Positions 27,179-36,095 of a stretch of 64,000 nucleotides of DNA are shown here, one piece after another. The notes beneath the pieces were generated by a model that was not told where the DNA came from, searched no databases, and worked only from the letters and a program-made list of their open reading frames with translations. The DNA comes from an uncultured Eubacteriales bacterium (GTDB lineage Bacteria; Bacillota; Clostridia; Monoglobales; Monoglobaceae), in contig CATWQA010000005.1 in NCBI GenBank assembly GCA_958352815.1, forward strand, positions 1 to 64,000, read 5' to 3'. Numbering within the stretch: the stretch's first letter is position 1; every line of letters begins with the position of its first letter. The translations under genes were made by a program, and so were the position numbers.

Positions 27179-28558
27179 TTATCTTGCTGCCGCTATATGT
27201 GTGATAGCACCCCAAATTCGGTTTGTATTGTAATTGATACCAAGAATTCTTACGGTGACTCTTGCGCCTCTTGGCGGACGACCACGTTTAGGATAGTTGC
27301 AAAGACAATCGATACCGCCATCCAATGACACAAAGACGCCATTGGTATCAACCATACTAACCGTTCCTACATACCGGTTTCCTACCGAATATTTTTTTAA
27401 AGCTTTATCGTATGGATTTTCACCGGCTTGCTTTACAGATGCTCTAACTTTTATATTTCTTCGGTCGGTTCTGTCAATATCAAGTATTTTGACAAGTGTC
27501 CTCTGTCCGGGTGTGAAATACTTTTCAGCATCCATCAATCTTTGATAACTGAGTTCACGCAAAGGAATAAATACCTCCAGACCAAACAAGTCCACAAATA
27601 TTCCAGAACGAACTACAGAAACCACGCGTACTTCTGCACATAAATCAGGATATAATAGATTATTGCCATCCCTATCAGTGCCGAAATAATATGTTTTACG
27701 TTTATTACGCATTGCTTCAATACGGCTTCCAACAGCTATTTTTTCTTTTGCGTCAATGCCCTTAATTATGTAGTCAACTTCTGCACCAAGGCGTTTGTTT
27801 AACATATAGTTCAAAACATAATCAAGAGGCTGACCTTTTAAATCTTCGGGTGGTTCAACTGCCTCTGCCAGAGGGATAATGACTTTGTACTCACCATAAT
27901 AAAGGACTGCAAGAGTCTTTGATGGATCGCCACTCGGGTTTTCAATTCCCTGGATGGATCCCGATAGATGTTTTTTTCCTCGATATGACTCCAGTAAATC
28001 AAGTAATTCGTTTCTTGCCTTGTCAGCGTCAGTTATAACTCCAAGTTCATCATCAATGGATAAGATTGCACTAGATTTGGGAGTGGGTATTCTTATTTTG
28101 GATTTACTCGCTTTTTCGACGCCGTCGTTTGACTCATCAGGCTCAGCTTTTGTTTCATTGTCAGACTGAATTTGATTTTCTTCCGGAAGCTTTCTTCGCC
28201 TTCGACTTCTCTTTGGTTTTTCTGAATCAATCTGGACATCTTCTGGATTTTCAGAATTATCCAAGATCTCTTCAGCCGAATCATTAGAATTCTGATTAGA
28301 TTCATTGGCTTCATTTCCAGTCTGATGATCAATAGGTTTTTCTTCGAAATTTAGTGCGTCTTCAATGCCGGCGGCAGATAAAGAGTCATCATTTGATTCA
28401 GTTTGAGAAATTTGCTCCGAAACAGTTGCTGTCTCAATCGCACCTTCCGAAGGGTTGGAATCCGAATCAGTTTCCAAATCGGTATAGGGTGGATCAGTGT
28501 CTGTAGTTAAGCTTACGATTGTCTCTTCTGCAGTGCTGTCTGTTTTTTTAATTGCCAT
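27179..28558 (-). CDS. S1-domain RNA-binding protein of the element
   Basis: This 459-residue protein has an N-terminal third (about 1-165) that is Glu/Ser/Asp-rich, low in complexity and probably disordered, ending in a basic 'KPKRSRRRRKLP' patch. A middle domain (about 170-300) follows, then two S1/OB-fold repeats at about 306-375 ('SVVRSGIFVDLFGLEVFIPL') and 389-459 ('GTVSMVDTNGVFVSLDGGID'). S1 domains bind RNA, and the protein resembles ribosomal protein S1 fragments. The ATG has GGAGG seven bases upstream; a longer frame is not preferred. It lies directly downstream of virD4. A role in post-transcriptional control of transfer genes or RNA handling is plausible but unproven. Confidence 0.85.
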   Translation of the reverse strand: MAIKKTDSTAEETIVSLTTDTDPPYTDLETDSDSNPSEGAIETATVSEQISQTESNDDSLSAAGIEDALNFEEKPIDHQTGNEANESNQNSNDSAEEILDNSENPEDVQIDSEKPKRSRRRRKLPEENQIQSDNETKAEPDESNDGVEKASKSKIRIPTPKSSAILSIDDELGVITDADKARNELLDLLESYRGKKHLSGSIQGIENPSGDPSKTLAVLYYGEYKVIIPLAEAVEPPEDLKGQPLDYVLNYMLNKRLGAEVDYIIKGIDAKEKIAVGSRIEAMRNKRKTYYFGTDRDGNNLLYPDLCAEVRVVSVVRSGIFVDLFGLEVFIPLRELSYQRLMDAEKYFTPGQRTLVKILDIDRTDRRNIKVRASVKQAGENPYDKALKKYSVGNRYVGTVSMVDTNGVFVSLDGGIDCLCNYPKRGRPPRGARVTVRILGINYNTNRIWGAITHIAAAR

Positions 28559-28642
28559 GTTTTTACCTCCTAAATTAAAATTGGTATAAAAAAAGCACCT
28601 CATTTTTCGAGATGCTGATTTTTGCATATATGTTTTATAAAT

Positions 28643-30550
28643 TTAAAATTCGCTTGGTGGCGATGCTGAACTGTACAATTTTCGTTTAGATGTCGGTTTG
28701 GTAGAAGAAGATTCCTTTGATGTTTCTATGCATTCTGAAGGCTCGACCGGGCTCTCATTCTGATAAACAGTGGATTTGTAAATATCAGTATGGAGGAAAG
28801 AACTCGATTTATAATCCATAATTGAAACCTTGTTAATTTTTTTGCTCATTGGATGCTTTGTGTAATCCAGTTTATTAAGCTTTAGTACATTGTACCCTCT
28901 TATGATACACAGAAGTTCTTCGTTTGGAAGTCTGAGTACCTCATCAGGAGTCAATAGCTTTCTGCGTCCTTGTCCTTCGGTATGACGATACTGCGGAATA
29001 ACCTGTGCAACCGCCATCGTTTGCCTTACTGTCATAGTAGTATTGATTTGTATACTCATATCACCTGCACGAACAGAATAAAACGATGCTGTTTCACTAT
29101 CTGAGCAGCCGAGCATAAGCTGAATATCTGCATTGCCGAGTATTTCAAGCCACAAATTGTTGGGATATCGGTTCTGCAATTGTCCCAAACTTTGCACTGC
29201 CATCATTACTCGAATTTCTCGAGAACGAATTACGCTTAGTGTTCTCGCAAAATCACTTCCATCTGCCGCACCTCCGATTTTTCCAATATTATTAAATTCA
29301 TCTAAGATTAGATTAACTGGCACTTTACAGCGCTGTTCCGGTGTGGAGTCTGCATACCGTGTCAGTTTGGTAAACAGGAATGAGAAAAAAAGTGAGGAAA
29401 GGAATGCCATTGTAGTATTCTGGTCACTTAATATAATAAAATATGCACACTTTTGCTTACCCGGAGCTGTAAGGTCAATGTCAGACCGACTTGTAATCGC
29501 TGCGACGGATTTGTTTTGAAGAACCTGAAGTCTGGTGCCCAGCCCAATTATAATACCAGAGCGAACCGTGTCGCTTGCTTGAGCAAATAAATTATATGGA
29601 GCCCTTGCCGGATGATCTAATGGCAGCTTTTCAAACATCGCTGTAAGCTGCCGTTCACTATACTGAGTCAATAACTGGTACACTGCCGGCAGATTCTTCA
29701 TCTCCGGCGTTCTTGTAGGATCAAAATCCACATATAATACCAACGCTTTTAACAGATTGCTCTCACCATTGTCCCAGAAATGATCACCTTTACCGCTGCT
29801 TGTGTTGCCGATTATAATGTTCGTTAAATCCTGTGCAAGGAGAGTGTCACCATGTAAATCAGACATACAGTTCCACGAATCACCATGTTCAGGATGCACT
29901 AAATTAAATACTTTTACCTCATATCCATTATTTTTAAACAGCATAGCAGTGTCAGAGTAAAGTTCGGCTTTTGGGTCAGTGATTACCACTGATTCATTTC
30001 TTTTTATTGCCTGAAAAAGTGCGTTTCGAATAATCGCTCGAGATTTCATTGTTCCTGATGCACCAAAAATCGCTATATGACGATTCAGTTTGGTATCCTT
30101 AGGCATACACACGGCATTTCCTTTATATTCACCCAAAATAACACCGTCCGCCTTCCCGGGTGCTGCAACCTCCAAAACCTCTTTCATTTCTTTTTCAGTC
30201 ATCCATGATGCTGTTCCGTAAACACCTGTTTTACTTTTAACAAACCCTCTTGGGTCATAGTCTTTGCCATCAAATTTATCATGAAGTTTGATATATGCAA
30301 AAATAGCAGCACCGATTGCTATGATGATAAGCATTGCTTTCATTCCACTTGCTGTAAATGACTGCCGAAAACATTGTATCATACCCCAGTTCACCATGCT
30401 CATTGGACTATCACCAGATATCCCACCAGACTCAAGCCAGTTTGCATAATTGTTTAGCAATTGCCCCAGTAAACCGGATAGATATATTAAAGCTGTCAAT
30501 CCCAGTATGACAATAAGAGCGATTCCCGCAACTCTTCGTTTATCATCCAC
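28643..30550 (-). CDS. virD4: Type IV coupling protein (VirD4/TraG family)
   Basis: This 635-residue ATPase recruits the DNA-relaxase complex to the type IV channel and pumps the strand. Two N-terminal membrane helices (about 8-30 and 65-88) precede the ATPase. The Walker A is 'GASGTMKSR' at about 165, with Met-Lys-Ser in place of the common Gly-Lys-Ser. The Walker B is 'LILDEFNNIG' near 417. Family blocks 'VVITDPKAELY' and 'FWDNGESNLLKALV' are clear. I chose the GTG at 30550, eight bases after GGAGG; the GTG at 30559 overlaps the site itself. It lies 16 bp after the preceding gene of the transfer operon. Confidence 0.93.
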   Translation of the reverse strand: MDDKRRVAGIALIVILGLTALIYLSGLLGQLLNNYANWLESGGISGDSPMSMVNWGMIQCFRQSFTASGMKAMLIIIAIGAAIFAYIKLHDKFDGKDYDPRGFVKSKTGVYGTASWMTEKEMKEVLEVAAPGKADGVILGEYKGNAVCMPKDTKLNRHIAIFGASGTMKSRAIIRNALFQAIKRNESVVITDPKAELYSDTAMLFKNNGYEVKVFNLVHPEHGDSWNCMSDLHGDTLLAQDLTNIIIGNTSSGKGDHFWDNGESNLLKALVLYVDFDPTRTPEMKNLPAVYQLLTQYSERQLTAMFEKLPLDHPARAPYNLFAQASDTVRSGIIIGLGTRLQVLQNKSVAAITSRSDIDLTAPGKQKCAYFIILSDQNTTMAFLSSLFFSFLFTKLTRYADSTPEQRCKVPVNLILDEFNNIGKIGGAADGSDFARTLSVIRSREIRVMMAVQSLGQLQNRYPNNLWLEILGNADIQLMLGCSDSETASFYSVRAGDMSIQINTTMTVRQTMAVAQVIPQYRHTEGQGRRKLLTPDEVLRLPNEELLCIIRGYNVLKLNKLDYTKHPMSKKINKVSIMDYKSSSFLHTDIYKSTVYQNESPVEPSECIETSKESSSTKPTSKRKLYSSASPPSEF

Positions 30551-30566
30551 TGAATTCACCTCCTAA

Positions 30567-31697
30567 TCACAATCCAAGCTCGGATTCTACCAAACTCATT
30601 TCAAGAACTTTGATCTTTGCAAGCCCGTTCAGAAATGCGCGTAAATAATCCGCTTGGAATTCAAAGCATATAACCTCACTGTCATACTGATTTACGGAAA
30701 TAGCTTCTTTAAATCGGATAAGCCTGGCAACGTCGCCATCCAAATGGCATAAAATATATTTATTGTTTATATAAGCGTCATACTCAAATGAACCTAAACC
30801 ATTTGCCAAACTGTCAGACTCAAACAGAATATCAATCAGCATTTTACTTGCATCTTTCATGCATATAAGCTTTAATAATCTAATCCCGTATTCGTTTAAC
30901 GGTACAAAATGTATATGCCTATAGATACCGTCAAATCGAAACTCCAATCTATGATTTGCCTCGTTTACCAACAGTGTATCTAGCAATGTTTTATCAGACT
31001 GACCAAACAGTATCGCAGAATCTACGTTGTTGATTCCGGCATTCATCCTGGCGATTTCAATTAAATTATGCCGAGCCTTAAATTCTCCCATACCATTCCA
31101 TTTCATAACAGAATTGCGAGTATTATAAACTGCAAAACACTTATGATTTGAAAATATTGCACCAACCATACGGGTGAACATTGTTTTGTTCATATCGGAA
31201 TGACCTATTGATTTCAGGCATCTGGACATATAAAATATAGGTTCATTCGGTATGACAGAAATAATCATTTCATTCTGAAGCTTAGGAACCTTGTACGGTT
31301 TATATTCCATACCCATTCTCATACACATCGCTGCAGATTCTGCAATCCGATGATTCCGCTCTACATGTGCAGCATCACCGGAAAACTTATGGTTATTATA
31401 GAGATCCAGATATATTACCAGCGCTTTGGGCGAAATCCATTCCAGTATGGGGAAGGCTGCTTTTGTTAATCTGATTGTTTTCCCGTATCCTTTTCCGGAT
31501 AGATTAAGGAGTTTACAGGTTATTCTTGCACCAGATTCAGAATTATACAAAGTCTGCCGATTTGTAAGCTTATGGACCATTGCCCTGAGCCAACGCTCAT
31601 TTCCCAACAGCCGAAGTGATGAATATGGAAACTCGCCTGTAGCTGAAAGAATGTTAAGCAGACTGCCCGCGTGACTGCCTGGTCGAATATGTATCAT
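30567..31697 (-). CDS. Winged-helix-like transfer protein, resembling the replication-relaxation group
   Basis: This 376-residue soluble protein begins with about 90 residues reading like a winged helix-turn-helix: 'LLNILSATGEFPYSSLRLLG', 'MVHKLTNRQTL', and 'GKTIRLTKAAFPIL' as the wing and helix end. The rest contains a histidine-rich middle ('HVERNHRIAESAAMCMRMG') and no motif I know. Proteins of the replication-relaxation group have this layout and sit beside VirD4 in Gram-positive elements, so I suggest that relationship with low certainty. Its start overlaps the stop of a 65-residue gene by four bases (ATGA). It is a candidate for DNA recognition in transfer initiation, which matters because no standard relaxase is seen. 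Confidence 0.6.
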   Translation of the reverse strand: MIHIRPGSHAGSLLNILSATGEFPYSSLRLLGNERWLRAMVHKLTNRQTLYNSESGARITCKLLNLSGKGYGKTIRLTKAAFPILEWISPKALVIYLDLYNNHKFSGDAAHVERNHRIAESAAMCMRMGMEYKPYKVPKLQNEMIISVIPNEPIFYMSRCLKSIGHSDMNKTMFTRMVGAIFSNHKCFAVYNTRNSVMKWNGMGEFKARHNLIEIARMNAGINNVDSAILFGQSDKTLLDTLLVNEANHRLEFRFDGIYRHIHFVPLNEYGIRLLKLICMKDASKMLIDILFESDSLANGLGSFEYDAYINNKYILCHLDGDVARLIRFKEAISVNQYDSEVICFEFQADYLRAFLNGLAKIKVLEMSLVESELGL

Positions 31698-31891
31698 AGC
31701 TTTTCACCATCGCTTTGGAGAATTTTTGCGCCATCATGACTGCTCTCTTTGGCGCATCCTCGTGTTGCATATCGCCCCCAAAATGCTGAGTTCATGCGAT
31801 TTTGACGCTGATCAAAACAAGTGTAATTTTTTTTACCCGAAAATCTTCGTTTTTTACACTCGTTTTTCCTGTGCGAAGAACGGTGTTTCAT
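31694..31891 (-). CDS. Small basic protein translationally coupled to the next gene
   Basis: This 65-residue, Lys/Arg/His-rich protein has three Cys. A GAGGGGGTG site lies six bases before its ATG. It overlaps the end of the upstream gene by 38 bp, and its stop overlaps the next start as ATGA. This double overlap supports translation. It may be a nucleic-acid-binding accessory protein, or just a coupling leader; the family is not recognised. Confidence 0.5.
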   Translation of the reverse strand: MKHRSSHRKNECKKRRFSGKKNYTCFDQRQNRMNSAFWGRYATRGCAKESSHDGAKILQSDGEKL

Positions 31892-32558
31892 ACAGCTTCA
31901 CCCCCTCATCCGGCATCGTTTTTTCTAACGATAGCCACAATATGAAATCTTTCTTAGGAATGACATATATTTCTGTTCTATCACTGCATCCCTGTGCACT
32001 GCAGTAGTAATGAGTACATATTTCTGGTCCGTCATCTGGCATCACATAGAGTGCCACAATATCTGACGCCATATTAATTTCTATATTGTCATGATCACGT
32101 TTTTTTCGGTCACTTCTGTTTTTATCATAAACATGTCGATATATTAAAACGCAATCTGTATACCGAACAGGTGGAGCAGTTTTGAAAAAATCATACATTG
32201 CCGGATATAAAATGGAGCGTATGTAATCAGCTGATCCAGCACTTTTCTTAGGTAACAGAGCAGGGATTCGTACCGAAAACCAGCCTTCAAATGTAAATCC
32301 GATTTCAACAGGAGTACAAATCTTAATGATATTTTCAATTTCTAAACACGCCTGAGGTTTGCCTGTATATGCAGGTAAAACACGTGTAAGTAAAACAGCT
32401 TTTTCAGAAGTCTCCTCAAGCTGCATTGCCTTTTCGTATGCTTCATCAATTTTACCGCTATCATATAAAAAGCGAACATTTTTTATCTGTTCGCTCATTA
32501 AATGTATTTTCTTTTCTGCTTTATCCAGCGTTTTTAGAAATGAATTGCTTTGTCTCAT
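31854..32558 (-). CDS. Element protein of unknown function
   Basis: This 234-residue soluble protein has an N-terminal helical coiled region (about 1-60, 'FLKTLDKAEKKIHLMSEQIKNV') followed by an alpha/beta part with 'EIGFTFEGWFSVRIPALLPKK' and a basic patch 'DKNRSDRKKRDHDN'. No catalytic motif or family is recognised. I chose ATG 32558, which has GGAGGGAGA before it. Its start overlaps the DUF5697 gene by 38 bp and its end overlaps the small basic gene, so all three share one transcript. Confidence 0.65.
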   Translation of the reverse strand: MRQSNSFLKTLDKAEKKIHLMSEQIKNVRFLYDSGKIDEAYEKAMQLEETSEKAVLLTRVLPAYTGKPQACLEIENIIKICTPVEIGFTFEGWFSVRIPALLPKKSAGSADYIRSILYPAMYDFFKTAPPVRYTDCVLIYRHVYDKNRSDRKKRDHDNIEINMASDIVALYVMPDDGPEICTHYYCSAQGCSDRTEIYVIPKKDFILWLSLEKTMPDEGVKLYETPFFAQEKRV

Positions 32559-33081
32559 CGGCAATATCTCCCTCCGAATAGAATAATACTTCCGGTTCAT
32601 CCTTGCCGCCGTACTCAATAGTAGCAAAAAGACACGGAGCTTTCGGCAGTTTCAGATTTGCTGCCATTCCTATATGTGGTACTACAATGATATATTTTAA
32701 ATCTTCATCAGGTCTAAGAAGCTTTAACAGATGCTCTTCGCCCTCAAAAAGAGTTACTATTTCATATCCTATATTTTCCTTCAAAAAAAATATTTGAGAC
32801 GGATATACTGCAGGATAGTGGGCCATTGGGTCAACTTGATCTATAAATTTCAGTAATACCCATACAGCAAGTATAATCCTTTGATCCGGCTGACACATAG
32901 AGTCAAGGCCTAAATAATAACCGCCTTTCACATCATCAATCTGATGCTGCTTTTTTAAATTTTTTATAATCTTCAGAGCAACATCAGGTTTCTTTCTTAA
33001 CATTTTGGTTATCTGAGTTATAGGCAACGCTCCATACTGTGACAGCCATTTGATTACATATTTCTCATCTTCAAGTAACAT
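32521..33081 (-). CDS. DUF5697-type winged-helix protein of the element
   Basis: This 186-residue protein starts with a winged helix-turn-helix-like segment ('VIKWLSQYGALPITQITKMLRKKPDVALKII' broken across two helices). The signature 'RIILAVWVLLKFIDQV', 'YPSQIFFLKENIGYEIV' and a C-terminal beta-rich domain follow. This order matches the DUF5697 family, which is known to me only from Firmicutes conjugative elements and has no assigned role. ATG 33081 lies eight bases after GGAGG; an in-frame GTG at 33090 overlaps this site. It is separated from virB4 by 153 bp holding iteron-like repeats, and it may bind them. Confidence 0.78.
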   Translation of the reverse strand: MLLEDEKYVIKWLSQYGALPITQITKMLRKKPDVALKIIKNLKKQHQIDDVKGGYYLGLDSMCQPDQRIILAVWVLLKFIDQVDPMAHYPAVYPSQIFFLKENIGYEIVTLFEGEEHLLKLLRPDEDLKYIIVVPHIGMAANLKLPKAPCLFATIEYGGKDEPEVLFYSEGDIADETKQFISKNAG

Positions 33082-33152
33082 TTTTTGCACCTCCTTTTGT
33101 GAACCAAAAATCTTTATTTATATCAAACTGCATACCTAACTGAATGTCTGCG

Positions 33153-33206
33153 ATACGTATTTTAATGATAATGCGTATTTTTATGACTATACGTTTTTAG
33201 CAATAT
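33153..33206. repeat. Three iteron-like 18-bp repeats between virB4 and the DUF5697 gene
   Basis: Imperfect units start at 33153, 33171 and 33189, an exact 18-bp period. They begin ATACGTATTTTA, ATGCGTATTTTT and ATACGTTTTTAG and share A-T-R-C-G-T-(A/T)-T-T-T. They lie in the only sizeable gap inside the transfer block. Such arrays often bind a replication, partition or relaxosome protein, or a repressor. Confidence 0.55.
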
Positions 33207-33234
33207 CAGTGGTTGCTTGTTTGGAAATTTTATT

Positions 33235-35763
33235 CTATGGCTTTTTACTTTTCTTTCTGTCCTTTAGAATTGCCTCAAGTTCGGCACGGTCTGTTGTAAT
33301 CATTTCCTGTTCTTCCTTTGAGGCCTTAATCACCACAGGAACCTTGTTGTTATTAGAATATACCAATGCCTCGCCTCGCTCAAAACGTGTGATGGAACGC
33401 ATTTCTGTTTTGGTTAGCTTCAAAACATCCTGAACATACCTTGCTTCATCAGGTTCAAGATTCAAAATAATCTTATTTTTTGAATTGTTAACAATGGCTC
33501 TGCCGTACTTGCCGTCTTCCAAACTGAAAAAGTCCGACAAATCCTGTGTTGCAGAAATTGCTGCTCCTCCAAAACCTCTTATAGTTTTAAATATGGTCAA
33601 ACAGAAGTCAGCAGCCTGTTTATTGGAAGACGCACCAATTAATTGCCATATCTCATCAATTAAAATAGCTTTTTTCTTTGTTCTATCCGCTTTGATATTA
33701 TCCCACACATAATCAAGAGCTATCATCATTCCTACAGGCAGCAATTTTCCTTTTAGCTCTGATAAGTCAAGCACTATATATTTGTTAGATAAATCCACAT
33801 TTGTTTGCCGATTAAATGATTGAGCAGAGCCGGTTACAAATCGGCTTACAATGACTGCAATACGTTCAGTCATTGGATTACCCAAAAGATTTTTATGCAA
33901 ATCGCCGAGTATTGGCATCTTCTTCATTTTTGGAGGAGAAGCAGACGCATCAACATAAAGTGACTCATTGTCATGTGTGATACCAAACTCGGCATATGTC
34001 TTAATCAACGCTTCGTCTAACATTTGTTCTTCTTCATTTGACATATCAGGGATAAGCAATGAGAAGAAAATCATTAACTGCTGAATCTTTCGGGCCAGCA
34101 TGGAATCCATTTCGCTATAATCAATCTCATCAATTAACTCCATCTCGGGAGTAATAGTATGACGTATCTCCATAACATTGATACAGTGTGGAGAACCGGG
34201 AGCAATTTTAATATACTGTCCGCCTATATGATTACAAGCTCTTCTGAATTCATGTCCTTTTATAGGAGCTAATATATAGCACTGAATACCTCTCATACGC
34301 ATACGCAGTGCTAAAAGCTGCATTGTAAAAGTTTTACCTGCTCCGCTTGTACCCAGCAGGTTTAAATTTGCGTTTTTGTTTTTCTTTGTGTTAAACAAAT
34401 CCACAATACAAAGTGAATTGTTATGGCGGTTTACACCAAGCAATACTCCTGTATCATCTGACATTTCAAAGCTTGTGAACATATATGTGGAAGCAGCACC
34501 GCTTGTTAAAACATTTCTGCGAGATTTCTTCTCAAGAAATGGCACGATACTCAAAAAAGGCATAACTGATTTTAATGCAGCCTCTTGCTTAAAACGGCAA
34601 TCGCTTGTATACATATCCATTGATTTGAGCATATCTGTCATTTGCTGTTTTCGCCACATAAGTTCTTCATAGCTTTTTGCCGAAATGGTGATGAATATAG
34701 ACATATAGAATAAATCCTCATTATTATTTGCAATACCGTTTTTTATAAAATAACCTGATTGAATTGAGTTGGTTAATTCCTCAAAATCGGTACTGGTATC
34801 CTGCATACTCTTTAACTTGGTACGGTTCAGTCTGATACGCTGCGCAACCTTATCAATGGTCTTGCTTCTATTTTCTCGCCGCAGATGTACATCAACATCA
34901 ATTCCTTCGCCAGCATTTATGAGAGATGACATCCACCCAGCACGAACTGCACTTGGATATCCATCACCTTTTATGTAAAGGAAAGAGTAGTATAAGCCAT
35001 CCATAATAATGTAATTACTGTGATTCAGTGCAATTCCCCTTGGAGCTATAAAGTTCACCATTTTTATATGTGGAACAGGATCAATTCCTATAACTTTATT
35101 TTTTGCTGCCATAGTATCTATTACAACACGATTGACTCTCGATGAAAATGGTTCGTCAACACATGATCTGCGGTTGAAAAACATATATAGTATCTCGGCA
35201 GCTGCTTCATCAGGATCTTTGGGTTGGAGTATGGTATTTCCGCACTGCAAAAAATATGCTCTTGCTGTTTGTTCAGCAGTTTGCAGTGCGCCATATATTT
35301 TCCCTAAATCATCGCTGTCAGTACGATGAAGTTCCTCATACTGAAATATAAGAAAAAAACGTCGTGTTAAAGCTTCACGGCTTCCGACGTCTTTAATTAA
35401 CTTGATATAACCTTCACCAAGATGTTTGCATTGTTCATTATCTTCAGATTCAAGTTCTTTTGTCACCATGGAAACGTGCTTGTCGGAGTCAGCTTTCCTT
35501 GTAATACTCTTAAACTGAAGCTGCATTGGTGAAATTTTAAGCCAACTTGCAAATGAGGAAATAATTCCAAATTGTTCTTCACTTGAACGGAGCATAAAAT
35601 TGATTGGCTCTATTTCTAAAATTTTTATGTATCTTCCATCGGTGGTTTCTATGACACCGTAATTTATATCTTTAACAGGTATAAAATCTTGTACAAACTC
35701 AAGTTTTTCCGGCTTCCTTTTTTGTTTTGCCTTTTTTTCTCTTTTTGGGCCGGTCTTGGCCAT
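33235..35763 (-). CDS. virB4: Type IV secretion ATPase (VirB4 family)
   Basis: This 842-residue protein is the energy source that builds and drives the conjugation channel at the inner membrane face. The N-terminal half (about 20-440) is the VirB4 adaptor domain. The Walker A is 'GTSGAGKTF' near 471 and the Walker B 'AILIDEIWQLIG' near 704, followed by 'SATQDLSDFF', a typical motif after the B site. The start at 35763 has GGTGGGA upstream. The gene overlaps prgI by 65 bp, the normal arrangement in Gram-positive transfer operons. It is full length, so the channel may be functional. Confidence 0.95.
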   Translation of the reverse strand: MAKTGPKREKKAKQKRKPEKLEFVQDFIPVKDINYGVIETTDGRYIKILEIEPINFMLRSSEEQFGIISSFASWLKISPMQLQFKSITRKADSDKHVSMVTKELESEDNEQCKHLGEGYIKLIKDVGSREALTRRFFLIFQYEELHRTDSDDLGKIYGALQTAEQTARAYFLQCGNTILQPKDPDEAAAEILYMFFNRRSCVDEPFSSRVNRVVIDTMAAKNKVIGIDPVPHIKMVNFIAPRGIALNHSNYIIMDGLYYSFLYIKGDGYPSAVRAGWMSSLINAGEGIDVDVHLRRENRSKTIDKVAQRIRLNRTKLKSMQDTSTDFEELTNSIQSGYFIKNGIANNNEDLFYMSIFITISAKSYEELMWRKQQMTDMLKSMDMYTSDCRFKQEAALKSVMPFLSIVPFLEKKSRRNVLTSGAASTYMFTSFEMSDDTGVLLGVNRHNNSLCIVDLFNTKKNKNANLNLLGTSGAGKTFTMQLLALRMRMRGIQCYILAPIKGHEFRRACNHIGGQYIKIAPGSPHCINVMEIRHTITPEMELIDEIDYSEMDSMLARKIQQLMIFFSLLIPDMSNEEEQMLDEALIKTYAEFGITHDNESLYVDASASPPKMKKMPILGDLHKNLLGNPMTERIAVIVSRFVTGSAQSFNRQTNVDLSNKYIVLDLSELKGKLLPVGMMIALDYVWDNIKADRTKKKAILIDEIWQLIGASSNKQAADFCLTIFKTIRGFGGAAISATQDLSDFFSLEDGKYGRAIVNNSKNKIILNLEPDEARYVQDVLKLTKTEMRSITRFERGEALVYSNNNKVPVVIKASKEEQEMITTDRAELEAILKDRKKSKKP

Positions 35764-36091
35764 ATTTATATCCCACCCTTCTGAAATGTAATATTCTTCT
35801 ACTGAGTAAATAACGGAATATGTGCCCGGTATACTGAAATAAAGAATCTCCATCGATTCCCATCATTGCAATAACTGCCAGTGGGATTATTGTGATTGTC
35901 ATAACAACAATACGAATTGTCCCAGGCATAGGAATAAGCATTAATTCCGGATAGCCTATAAGAATAACCACTATAGCTGCTTCAATTGCATTTCTCGGTT
36001 CCAGCATTCCTCCAAATATTTTCCCTGAATCAGTATAATTTGCCGGTATGGCATAAATATTGTTATATTCTTTCTCTTCCAATTTATTCAC
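35699..36091 (-). CDS. prgI: PrgI/VirB3-like inner-membrane channel protein
   Basis: This 130-residue protein has two adjacent membrane helices (about 34-55 and 58-78) after a short soluble start ('IYAIPANYTDSGKIFGGML', a PrgI hallmark) and a long basic tail. PrgI-family proteins take the VirB3 place next to VirB4, and here the two genes overlap. Translation begins at a GTG four bases after the stop of the hydrolase gene. The protein is expected to anchor VirB4 to the membrane channel. Confidence 0.88.
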   Translation of the reverse strand: MNKLEEKEYNNIYAIPANYTDSGKIFGGMLEPRNAIEAAIVVILIGYPELMLIPMPGTIRIVVMTITIIPLAVIAMMGIDGDSLFQYTGHIFRYLLSRRILHFRRVGYKYGQDRPKKRKKGKTKKEAGKT

Positions 36092-36095
36092 CTGC

